64,000 bases of DNA from Promineifilum sp. Lineage in GTDB: Bacteria > Chloroflexota > Anaerolineae > Promineifilales > Promineifilaceae. A program made the position numbers and the translations under genes. The notes under the pieces are model-generated. The model ran no database searches and was not told the origin of the DNA. It was given only the letters and a program-made list of their open reading frames with translations. The stretch covers positions 1-64,000 of the forward strand of contig JACKBY010000019.1 of the NCBI GenBank assembly GCA_020634335.1, written 5' to 3'. How positions within the stretch are numbered: position 1 is the first letter of the stretch; every line of letters starts with the position of its first letter. Positions 37,301-44,147 of the stretch are shown here, piece by piece.

Positions 37301-38531
37301 ACGGCAATATCCCCATATAGGCCGCGCCTTCGACGTAATTCTTTGAGCCCCAACTGGTGGTGCGCGCACCATAAGGATTCAATTCGCCGTTGAAGTTCAG
37401 ATCAAGCGGAATGGCTTGGCCGGAAAAGGCGTCCCGGATGTCATGGTGGGTAGGGTTGCCAAAAAAATTCGGCAACAGGAAGGCAAGGGCATTGCGCGGT
37501 GGATAGGCCCAGCCGCGCACCTCCTCGAACGTGGCCGATCCCTCGCGAAAGTTGATGCGACCTACCTCAAACAGCGGCACGAGCTGAAGAGCGCCCAGCA
37601 GCAAGCCGACCACCACCATGACCGTCAACCAGAGCAAGGCGATGGACGAATGGCGGAGCCTTCGTCCGCGAACGCCGACGGGGAAGAAGTTCGCCGGGCG
37701 TGCGGGGATGCTCTCTCCTGTATCCTGCATCCCTTGTTCCCCGGCCTCATCAGCTTTCCCTTTTCGCGCATCAAAGGCCACCGTTCCCATGCGCCAAAGT
37801 GCATACAGGCCCATGATCAGCAGTGTGTAATACATGAACTCAGCGTGCCCGGCCAGGATTTGGCAGCCGAGAGCGACAGCGCCGGCAGCGGCCCAAAGAA
37901 CGATGCGCTGGCGTGATGCCGTGGGGCTGCCGGCGAGGGCGACGATGCGCTCGATACAGCCTAGCAACAGCGGCAGCCAGACGACGGCCGCAGCGATCAT
38001 CGGGAAAACAGCGGCGCTGACGATCAGGAACTGCGCTCCCTGGTACACAAACCCAGCCAACGCCGCGCTGCCCCGTCGCATCCCCAGGATGAGGCCGAAG
38101 ATATACATGGCGATGCCGGCCAACCACACTTGGCTGAACACAAACCAGCCATAGGCCTTCATCAGCGGCACGATCAGGAACAAGACACTGAACGGGTAGA
38201 GGGCGGCATGTTGGCCGTTCGCCAGAAAGGGCGCACCGGCGAACAGAAAGGGATTCCACAGCGGGATTTCGCCGCCGCTAAGGCTGGAGAGCACAAAGCG
38301 TTTCCAGGCGTAGTTCTGGATGATGAGGTCGCCGATGAGGGCATTATGGGGGATGGCAGCGTCGAACGCCGGCGCTGAATCTTGCCAGGGCGGCCATTGG
38401 AAGAGGTTGTCAGCCGGCAGCACCGTGCGCGGGCCAAGCGTCACCCCGGCATAGAGCAGGAGCGGCAGGATGAGATAGGCCAGAGCGACGAGGAAATCCG
38501 GCCGGAGAACGCGTAGGCGAGCACGGATCAT
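34305..38531 (-). CDS. Fusion of YfhO-type GT-C protein and oligosaccharide flippase
   Basis: 1408 residues. Residues 1-about 905 form a YfhO-type membrane protein: an N-terminal helix, the loop VLPADNLFQWPPW, IPLWNPFLFAGAPFLANGQ, about a dozen helices, and an extracytoplasmic beta domain (PAWLILSDSYFPGWRAYV) closed by a last helix. From about 929 to the end lies a complete Wzx/MATE-like flippase with 12-14 helices (LSLFNKAIDFVFAAFYLRVL at its start, typical of the polysaccharide biosynthesis family). An in-frame ATG at 35747 (M929) marks the junction but lacks a ribosome site. Both ends overlap neighbours as ATGA. It probably flips and uses lipid-linked sugars. Hydrophilic repeat-derived loops occur near 37023-37050 and 37690-37770. 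Confidence 0.85.
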   Translation of the reverse strand: MIRARLRVLRPDFLVALAYLILPLLLYAGVTLGPRTVLPADNLFQWPPWQDSAPAFDAAIPHNALIGDLIIQNYAWKRFVLSSLSGGEIPLWNPFLFAGAPFLANGQHAALYPFSVLFLIVPLMKAYGWFVFSQVWLAGIAMYIFGLILGMRRGSAALAGFVYQGAQFLIVSAAVFPMIAAAVVWLPLLLGCIERIVALAGSPTASRQRIVLWAAAGAVALGCQILAGHAEFMYYTLLIMGLYALWRMGTVAFDARKGKADEAGEQGMQDTGESIPARPANFFPVGVRGRRLRHSSIALLWLTVMVVVGLLLGALQLVPLFEVGRINFREGSATFEEVRGWAYPPRNALAFLLPNFFGNPTHHDIRDAFSGQAIPLDLNFNGELNPYGARTTSWGSKNYVEGAAYMGILPLLLAGIGLSAVLRRRALSAARRAQTWFFAGLSFFALAFIFGTPLYALLYYGLPFINQLHTPFRWVFPLSLAVAVLAGFGADFVGDPRYKIRDTKEVGQSHSANRPVTIGNVLAWLALIAGLVTVAGVVLSRVYFELFRPLVERAFLGLAGATLAFPTVEAFYSYLFWQLLLFGGLLVAAGAVLLLARRTRCWIVLACGLIILDLYAASVGFNAAVDPALLDFTPAAIRWLNDQPGDWRITTFDAGGAGTLNSNTPWYHDLMDIRGYDSIIPKQYTDYMAAIEPQNGLQFNRVQPLGSLSAVDSPLLDVLAVKYIVSANPINSPKLRLAWEGEGVVIYENLAAMPRAFTLPRTAEVHATDALAALAEFDPRYYVVVETDVPADTTPRPGDPQPADIDSAANNEVVVHAAVASPAWLILSDSYFPGWRAYVRPVGASEDAENETEIVRVNANFRGVPLEPGDWTVRFRYSPRSFQLGGLMSFMGVIVLVFIVGVWAWQRFYRPESTATTTRSIAKNSGAPMALSLFNKAIDFVFAAFYLRVLGPADAGSFATAIATAGIFEIVANYGLNILLIRDVSQDRSQAGRFLLNSSVLRMLTAAVAAVPIIAYVLLTLQGSNPLSPAEITAIIFMMVGMVLSGLTLGVSGLFYVYEQAEVPAAMSTVTTMLKVGLGVAVLLAGFSFVGLAAVSIIVNLITLVLLSGLASRRFALHGPWTLDRPMIREMMRLGFPLMLIHLLQTVFISVDILLLRQLLPNGETVVGWYNSAWKWFNALQIIPAYFTLALFPIISRAIKDNMDTARRMYRMSLKLMLLLALPIAALTTFAAPLLIGLLGGAEFLPQGAIALQLIIWSIPFGWLNSVTNYVLIALGMERIQPRAFAIAVGFNVLFNWILIPRYSFVAAGIITILSEIVLLTVFAYFLRQREAGIDWLRLTARPALLTLIMMVAMWLGNQIHLFVALAVGIIVYGGGLIVLRVIEPDERETMAAVLPSALTRRLGWARK

Positions 38532-39163
38532 GCGATTGGGTCTTTATCGATACGAAAGATGCAGGCTGCCGCTCCGACCGCGCGACATTCGGTTTGCACG
38601 ACGCGAAATTCCTGGCCGCGGCCAAACGCGCTGAGCGCTTCCTGCAACAGCCCGGCCACCAGGTGGCAGAAGGGCGTTTTGGCCTCCTGCCCCCAACACA
38701 CTGCGCAACGCTCGATCGAATAGTCGTAGTAGGTCCCTCGATCGACAGCACGATGAGTCTGATCACTGTGTTGGGTCAAAATTCGAGCCAGGGCCGGCAC
38801 ACCGATCTTCAGGCGTGTGTGCAGGGGCAACAGACGAAAGGCAAACTCGTTAAATCCGATCGGTAGATCAAAGGCATCGACGATACGATCATACATGGCT
38901 CGCCCGGTGCGCAACGCCAGCCCACGCGCGCCGCGCGGCCCATAGATGAATTCCATCGTCTGGTTCAAGTTGGCAGCGGTGGCCAAATCAAATCCCAAAT
39001 GGAGATCATTGGGCGGTGGATAATCAATGTAGCTGCCATTTTCCGTCAGGTTCAACAAGGCGTTAAGACCGTTGCGCCCGATCGTTTCTTCCAGTGATTC
39101 GAGATAGATACGGCCAAGCCGATTGCACAGGTAATAACCGCTGGGGGGAATAGGGTTTCTCAC
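38528..39163 (-). CDS. V4R (4-vinyl reductase) domain protein
   Basis: 211 residues with GTG start. The C-terminal part is a V4R domain: CAVCWGQEAKTPFCHLVAGL, then FRVVQTECRAVGAAACIFRI, with the usual cysteines. V4R domains bind small hydrophobic ligands, metal or haem-related compounds and often act as sensors. The stop overlaps the fusion gene start as ATGA, so it is the first gene of a three-gene operon for membrane glycan assembly. Nothing suggests a catalytic role; a regulatory or ligand-binding part is more likely. Confidence 0.8.
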   Translation of the reverse strand: MRNPIPPSGYYLCNRLGRIYLESLEETIGRNGLNALLNLTENGSYIDYPPPNDLHLGFDLATAANLNQTMEFIYGPRGARGLALRTGRAMYDRIVDAFDLPIGFNEFAFRLLPLHTRLKIGVPALARILTQHSDQTHRAVDRGTYYDYSIERCAVCWGQEAKTPFCHLVAGLLQEALSAFGRGQEFRVVQTECRAVGAAACIFRIDKDPIA

Positions 39164-39211
39164 TGATAATTACCGCGCCTGACAAACTGCCGGCCGAAGG
39201 CCGGATAAGAA

Positions 39212-39242
39212 CCAAGTATAAACGGATGGGGAGTGGATGCAA
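39212..39242 (-). promoter_or_regulatory. Promoter of the V4R-YfhO operon
   Basis: Minus strand: TTGCAT (39242-39237), 16-bp spacer, TATACT (39220-39215). The transcript start near 39208 is followed by a CCGGCC-TTC-GGCCGG hairpin (39189-39203) in the leader. Confidence 0.5.
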
Positions 39243-39299
39243 ACGCGGGGAGCGGGCCGCCGCCAATTTCTCAAATGGGTTATCTTGTTTATCATATTC

Positions 39300-39328
39300 T
39301 GCCGGTCGGCAAAAGATACGGCTATAAT
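39300..39328 (+). promoter_or_regulatory. Promoter of the GH1 gene (leaderless)
   Basis: TGCCGG (39300-39305), 17-bp spacer, perfect TATAAT (39323-39328), and only 6 nt to ATG 39335. Confidence 0.55.
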
Positions 39329-39334
39329 GGAGAG

Positions 39335-40702
39335 ATGGCACATGCGACGATGTACTTCCCACCCGACTTTCTGTGGGGCACGGCCACCTCCTCCTACCAG
39401 GTCGAGGGGCACAACACAAACAGCGACTGGTATACTTGGGAAACGGCCGATTCCAGCCCTATCAAGGGCGAATTGAATTGCGGCACGGCCTGTAACTGGT
39501 GGGAAATGGCCGAGGCCGATTTGGACATCGCCGCCGCGATGGGCAACAATGCCCACCGCTTGTCGCTGGAATGGAGCCGTATCGAGCCGGAGCCGAGCGT
39601 CTTCGACCCGGAAGCCATCGCGCGTTACCGCGCTATCCTGCAAGCCTGCCATGATCGGGGGCTGGAGCCTATGGTCACGCTCCACCACTTCAGCAACCCG
39701 CTGTGGTTGGCCGAAAAGGATGACTTCAACAGCGACATCGTTGTCAATTATTTCCAGCGCTACACGGCCAAAGTGGCGGCCGAGTTGGGTGATTTGATAC
39801 CCAAGTGGATCACGATCAACGAGCCGATCACCTATGCTGTCATGCGCCATCTGACACGGCAATTTCCCCACGGCCGGCGCACGGGAGTCGGAGCGCTGTT
39901 CGAAGCCATCCACAACATGCTGCGCTGTCATGCTGCCGCTTACCACACCATTAAGACAGCGTGGCCGGCGGCGCTGGTGGGCACGGCCAACAATATGCAG
40001 ATTTTCGAGGCGCGGCCGGATGGCAACCTCATCGACCGCTGGTGGGCGGGACAGGTCCGGGGCCTTTACAATGATAGCTGGCAGGATGCGCTGCACACCG
40101 GCCGCTATCGGGGCATCGTGGGCAGCAAGCGGTTCAAGGATCTGGCCGGAACGTATGACTTCGTTGGGATCAACTACTACACCCGCTTCTACCTTCGTTT
40201 TCCGCCGCCGCCGGGGTTCGTGGAGCGCCAATGGGGGCCGGGAGCGGTGGTCAGCGACGGCGACTACGGCGAAGTGTACGCCCACGGCCTGTATCAAATG
40301 ATCGAGCACGTCTGGAAGCGCTACGGCAAACCCATGTACATCACCGAGAACGGTGTGCCGGACGCCGCCGACCGTATTCGGCCCGGATTTCTACTCGATC
40401 ACCTGCGACAGATCTGGCATGCTATCAGCTTTTGCTACCCGGTGATGGGTTATTATCACTGGTCACTGGTAGACAACTTCGAGTGGGATCGCGGCTGGAC
40501 GCAACGGTTCGGCCTGGTGGCGGTCGATCCGGTCACACAGGAGCGAACCTGGCGACCGAGCGCCCATCTCTATCAAAAGATTTGCAAGACATATAGTATC
40601 AGCGACGACATGGCCGCGCGCTTCGCGCCGGAGATGCTGGCGGTGATGTGGCCCGGTACAAAACCGTCTCCGAGCGCGAAGCCGGAGCAACCCACAGCCT
40701 GA
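39335..40702 (+). CDS. Beta-glucosidase, glycoside hydrolase family 1
   Basis: 455 residues. The N-terminal FLWGTATSSYQVEG is the family signature. The acid/base is E163 in ITINEP and the nucleophile is E338 in ITENG. HHFSNP and the final NFEWDRG complete the glucose-binding subsite. It hydrolyses beta-linked glucosides or related sugars in the cytoplasm. ATG 39335 is preferred because it sits 6 nt after the TATAAT box, where transcription should start; a longer frame upstream precedes the promoter. The C-terminal tail after about 415 is a non-conserved extension. Confidence 0.93.
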   Translation: MAHATMYFPPDFLWGTATSSYQVEGHNTNSDWYTWETADSSPIKGELNCGTACNWWEMAEADLDIAAAMGNNAHRLSLEWSRIEPEPSVFDPEAIARYRAILQACHDRGLEPMVTLHHFSNPLWLAEKDDFNSDIVVNYFQRYTAKVAAELGDLIPKWITINEPITYAVMRHLTRQFPHGRRTGVGALFEAIHNMLRCHAAAYHTIKTAWPAALVGTANNMQIFEARPDGNLIDRWWAGQVRGLYNDSWQDALHTGRYRGIVGSKRFKDLAGTYDFVGINYYTRFYLRFPPPPGFVERQWGPGAVVSDGDYGEVYAHGLYQMIEHVWKRYGKPMYITENGVPDAADRIRPGFLLDHLRQIWHAISFCYPVMGYYHWSLVDNFEWDRGWTQRFGLVAVDPVTQERTWRPSAHLYQKICKTYSISDDMAARFAPEMLAVMWPGTKPSPSAKPEQPTA

Positions 40703-40783
40703 ACAGAGGCCGGCAGACGACACAGAGCAACAGGAAATTCTGGTTTCAGCAGCGATCTGCAACTCCCCAACTTGCGCGTTTCA

Positions 40784-40792
40784 TGATATAAT
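40784..40792 (+). promoter_or_regulatory. Extended -10 promoter of the yebC-ruv operon
   Basis: TG-A-TATAAT at 40784-40792, with no good -35. The same TGATATAAT nonamer is used in front of yitT (60557-60565). The leader to ATG 40888 is about 90 nt. Confidence 0.55.
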
Positions 40793-40887
40793 CTTCGAGT
40801 TAAACTTTCGGAATCCTCGGTCGCCCGGCATGGCGGCCGTCGCTCGTGGCCTTGCCCGGGCAGCACCCTATTTTATGGAGACAACCG

Positions 40888-41637
40888 ATGTCAGGACATT
40901 CTAAATGGTCCACCATTAAACACAAGAAGGCCGCCAGCGACGCCAAACGCGGCAAGGTTTTCACCCGTATCGCCAAAGAATTAACCCTGGCCGCGCGCGA
41001 AGGTGGCGGCGATCCGGATTCGAACACAACCTTGCGGCTGGCCGTGGTCAAGGCTAAAGAAGCGAACATGCCCAAGGACAACATTGAGAAAGCCATCAAG
41101 CGCGGCACGGGCGAGATCGAGGGCGGCGAGCTAATCGATGCCGTCTACGAAGCCTATGGGCCGCATAGCGTTGGCATCCTGGTTGAGGTCGTCACCGACA
41201 ACCGCAACCGGGCCATTGCCGACGTGCGCCACGCCGTCAACAAGTACGGCGGCACGATGGCCGAAGCCGGGGCCGTATCCTGGCAGTTCAAGCGCAAGGG
41301 CTACATCAGCATCACCGACGAAATCGATCAGGACGAACTGTTCATGGTTGCGGCCGAGGCAGGCGCGGATGACATCCAGTTCAACGACGACATCACCGAG
41401 ATTTACGTCGAGTTGGAAACGTTCCGCGCCGTCCAGGAAGCATTAGAGGCGGCCGGCTATGCGATGGATGAGTCCTCCCTTATCTACGAGCCCACTAATC
41501 GCATCGAGTTGGGCCAGTCCGAATCCATGCAAGTGATGAATCTCATCGAGCGCATCGAAGAGCTGGACGATGTACAAAACGTCTACTCGGCGCTGGAGAT
41601 GAGCGACGAAGTCCTGGCCGCCATGGAAGCAGCTTAG
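40888..41637 (+). CDS. yebC: YebC/PmpR-family regulatory protein
   Basis: 249 residues, family length. The N-terminus MSGHSKWSTIKHKKAASDAK is diagnostic, followed by IEKAIKRGTGE and YEAYGPHSVGILVEVVTDNRNR. Some family members act on translation of difficult peptide stretches, others as transcriptional regulators. GGAG lies about 8 nt before the ATG. It is followed by ruvC (32 bp) and ruvA, the widespread yebC-ruvC-ruvA order. Confidence 0.95.
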   Translation: MSGHSKWSTIKHKKAASDAKRGKVFTRIAKELTLAAREGGGDPDSNTTLRLAVVKAKEANMPKDNIEKAIKRGTGEIEGGELIDAVYEAYGPHSVGILVEVVTDNRNRAIADVRHAVNKYGGTMAEAGAVSWQFKRKGYISITDEIDQDELFMVAAEAGADDIQFNDDITEIYVELETFRAVQEALEAAGYAMDESSLIYEPTNRIELGQSESMQVMNLIERIEELDDVQNVYSALEMSDEVLAAMEAA

Positions 41638-41669
41638 GGGCGCGGGCCGATCCTCGCTGCCCTCCTCCT

Positions 41670-42164
41670 ATGCGTATCCTTGGCATCGATCCCGGCACGG
41701 CCACGACCGGTTATGGCATTATCGACGCCGTGGACGGCGACCTGCGGGTCGTCGCCTACGGCGCGATTCTAACTCCTGCCGGCGACCCACCCGAACAACG
41801 GCTACAATCCATCTTTCACCAAACGCAAGGCCTCATAGCCGATTATGAGCCGGAGCGCGCCGCCGTCGAGCAGCTTTTCTTCGGCCGCAACATCACCACG
41901 GCCATCGCCGTGGGCCAGGCACGCGGCGTGCTGATGCTGGCTCTGGCTGAGGCCGGAATACCAATGAGCGAGTACTCCCCGCCTAAAGTGAAGGAGGCCG
42001 TCACCGGCTACGGCAAGGCGGACAAGGCGCAAATGCAACTCATGGTGCGCCACCTGCTCGATCTGGCCGAAACGCCTCAGCCCGACGACGCCGCCGACGC
42101 CTTGGCCGTCGCGATTACCCACGCACGCTATGTGGCTTTTCAGGAAGCGGTGGACGCTCCTTAA
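41670..42164 (+). CDS. ruvC: Holliday junction resolvase RuvC
   Basis: 164 residues. The four catalytic acids are D7 (GIDPG), E67 (AAVEQLFFGRN), D140 and D143 (PDDAADALAVA), matching the Escherichia coli pattern. It cleaves Holliday junctions after RuvAB migration. Located between yebC and ruvA; ruvB is not in the window. There is no obvious ribosome site, so it may rely on coupling or a leader-independent start. Confidence 0.95.
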   Translation: MRILGIDPGTATTGYGIIDAVDGDLRVVAYGAILTPAGDPPEQRLQSIFHQTQGLIADYEPERAAVEQLFFGRNITTAIAVGQARGVLMLALAEAGIPMSEYSPPKVKEAVTGYGKADKAQMQLMVRHLLDLAETPQPDDAADALAVAITHARYVAFQEAVDAP

Positions 42165-42270
42165 CAGGAAGCCGAGAGAAAGAGAGCAGGAAAGTTGCCG
42201 AAAAATACGCTATCGTCGTTCATCACTCGTGTGCGTTCGTAAATAGCGCTACGTCCCCCGATATTTCAGT

Positions 42271-42852
42271 ATGATTGCGTCAATCAGCGGAACCGTTCAG
42301 AAGATCGAATCGAACAGCCTCATCCTCCACGTCGGCGGGGTGGGCATCCGGGTGTTTGTGCCACGAACGGTGCTGGAAGACGTGGGCGGAGCCGGTCGCC
42401 GCTTCACGTTGTATACTCACCTGCAAGTCCGCGAAGACGATCTGTCGCTGTTCGGCTTCGAAAGCGAAGAGGATCTGCAACTCTTCGAGGTACTGCTGGG
42501 CGTTAACGGCGTCGGACCGAAGGTGGCCCTGGCTATTCTGGGCACGCTAAGCCCCGAACTCCTCAAGAGCGCCGTCATGCGCGAGGAGGCGGCCGTCCTG
42601 CAGCGCGTGCCCGGCATCGGCAAAAAGACGGCCGAGCGCATCATGTTTCACTTGCGCGACAAGCTCGACCTCGGTAGCCCGACAACGTCGCTGCCCTTGG
42701 TCAGCGACGTCGACGCCGATGTGATCGACATCCTGACCGGCCTGGGCTTCAGCATCGTCGAAGCGCAGGCCGCCCTCCAGCACGTTCCCCGTGATGTGTC
42801 AGCCATCGACGAGCGCGTGGGAGCGGCTCTGCAATACCTAGATCAATCATGA
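42271..42852 (+). CDS. ruvA: Holliday junction branch migration protein RuvA
   Basis: 193 residues. The N-terminal OB fold (MIASISGTVQKIESNSLILH) is followed by the helix-hairpin-helix pair FEVLLGVNGVGPKVALAIL and LQRVPGIGKKTAERIMFHL, and the C-terminal domain III (VIDILTGLGFSIVEAQAAL) that contacts RuvB. RuvA binds four-way junctions. The stop overlaps the next gene as ATGA, so the DUF5996 gene is co-translated. Confidence 0.95.
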   Translation: MIASISGTVQKIESNSLILHVGGVGIRVFVPRTVLEDVGGAGRRFTLYTHLQVREDDLSLFGFESEEDLQLFEVLLGVNGVGPKVALAILGTLSPELLKSAVMREEAAVLQRVPGIGKKTAERIMFHLRDKLDLGSPTTSLPLVSDVDADVIDILTGLGFSIVEAQAALQHVPRDVSAIDERVGAALQYLDQS

Positions 42853-43661
42853 CCCAATTTCCCTCTTTGAACGGCTTCGGCCCCACGCGACGCACGTTGC
42901 AACTTTATGCCCGCGCGCTCAGCGCCCTGGCCCGCGCCCACGTTCCGGCCCACCCTCAATGGTGGCACATCAGCCTCCGCGTGACCCCCACCGGACTCAT
43001 CACCGGCAATATGCCCTTGGCCGGCGGCGGCATCGTGACCGGACAGATGGATTTCCACAAGGCACAACTCATTCTGAAGAGCAGCGATGACCGCGACTGG
43101 GTCCTGCCCATGGACGCCGGCTTCAGCGGCAGCGCGATGGGCGAGCGATTGTTGTCTGCGGCGGTTGCGGCGGGCCTGACCGAACAGGTTAGTTTCGACA
43201 AATTCGCGAGTGACGAACCCGGCATCTATGATCCCGGCGCCGTCGGCCGCTTCTTCGTCGCCCTCGTGCGCGCCGACCGGGTTTTCAGGCGTCACAGCGC
43301 CCGGCTGGGTAGAGAAACCGGCCCCGTCAACTTCTGGCCCCATGGTTTCGATCTATCCGTTGAATGGTATGGCACGCGCGTCAAGCGCTCCACCGAGGAC
43401 GGCGAAGTTAAAGATCTGCCCGCTCAACTCAATCTCGGCTTCTATCCCGGCGAAGACGACGACACCTCCTATTTCTACTCCAATCCCTGGCCGTTTGACG
43501 CCGACAAACTCCTCGGCCGCGAACTACCCGACGGGGTCGTTTGGCACACAGAAGGCTGGGAGGGAACGATGCTGCCCTATACCGCCGTCCATGACGAAGA
43601 GCAGTTGCTCAACTACGCCGCCGCCGTCCATGCCATCGCTTCCCCCTTGTTAAGGGCATAG
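42849..43661 (+). CDS. DUF5996 family protein
   Basis: 270 residues. The pattern TLQLYARALSALARAHVPAH, WWHISLRVTPTGL, NFWPHGFDLSVEWYG and LNLGFYPGEDDDTSYFYSNP matches the DUF5996 family, whose function is unknown. Histidine and aspartate in the PHGFDLS and GEDDDTSYFYSNPWP segments could form a metal or substrate site. The ATGA overlap with ruvA shows translational coupling, but a recombination role is not implied. Confidence 0.85.
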   Translation: MTQFPSLNGFGPTRRTLQLYARALSALARAHVPAHPQWWHISLRVTPTGLITGNMPLAGGGIVTGQMDFHKAQLILKSSDDRDWVLPMDAGFSGSAMGERLLSAAVAAGLTEQVSFDKFASDEPGIYDPGAVGRFFVALVRADRVFRRHSARLGRETGPVNFWPHGFDLSVEWYGTRVKRSTEDGEVKDLPAQLNLGFYPGEDDDTSYFYSNPWPFDADKLLGRELPDGVVWHTEGWEGTMLPYTAVHDEEQLLNYAAAVHAIASPLLRA

Positions 43662-44147
43662 TGCAAACTGTGTTTGGCTGGCGTGGTGGAACTGCCACAC
43701 GCAATTAAAGAAAGCGCACACGCGGGCGCGCCGGCACCTGTTTCATCCTCCGCCTTCCGGGCTGGAATCCCTTCTCTTCCCGCGCCACTCTTTTGACACC
43801 GGCCCGTCACCTCAGTACAATACGCCACGATTCGACGGGCAGAGCTTAATCGTCGCCGGCGAAATTTCACAACATGAATTTGATCGACGCACCGCGCATG
43901 GAGTCATCCCTGAAGCCGGAAACCCAATCCGACCGGAATTGGGCGAGCTTGGTATGCATCCATCCAACAACCGTCAACCCCGTTCACCCAACTACCAGCC
44001 AATTAAATAATCGCTCCGCAGACCGGTTCATCATCGATCCGTTTTTCCACCACTAACATCTGGAGGTGATGCCACCCACCAAAGTGACATACGAGAGAGA
44101 ACCGCTTATCCGTCATCTACTGTAGAACGCGTGGAGGAGAAGAAGAA
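43662..44147 (+). promoter_or_regulatory. Long 5' region of the Dpp-type operon (486-bp gap)
   Basis: The gap holds a strong promoter (43793-43821) and about 320 nt of leader before the lipoprotein gene. A 60-codon frame (43874-44056) and an 18-codon frame directly after a GGAGGTGATG sequence (44062-44125) are too weak to call genes. I see no known riboswitch. Confidence 0.45.
43793..43821 (+). promoter_or_regulatory. Strong promoter upstream of the Dpp-type importer
   Basis: Perfect TTGACA (43793-43798), 17-bp spacer, TACAAT (43816-43821), predicted start near 43828. Confidence 0.75.

Noticed and set aside
36062..38154. Long plus-strand frames opposite the YfhO-flippase fusion gene
   Set aside because: They are Arg/Pro/Ala-rich antisense frames typical of high-GC DNA and lack starts with ribosome sites.
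43874..44056. 60-codon frame in the leader of the Dpp-type operon
   Set aside because: It has a promoter upstream but no ribosome site, no recognisable protein features and an unconvincing composition.
44069..44125. 18-codon frame directly after a GGAGGTGATG sequence
   Set aside because: The start codon overlaps the ribosome site itself, so spacing is too short for normal initiation; kept only as a possible leader peptide.
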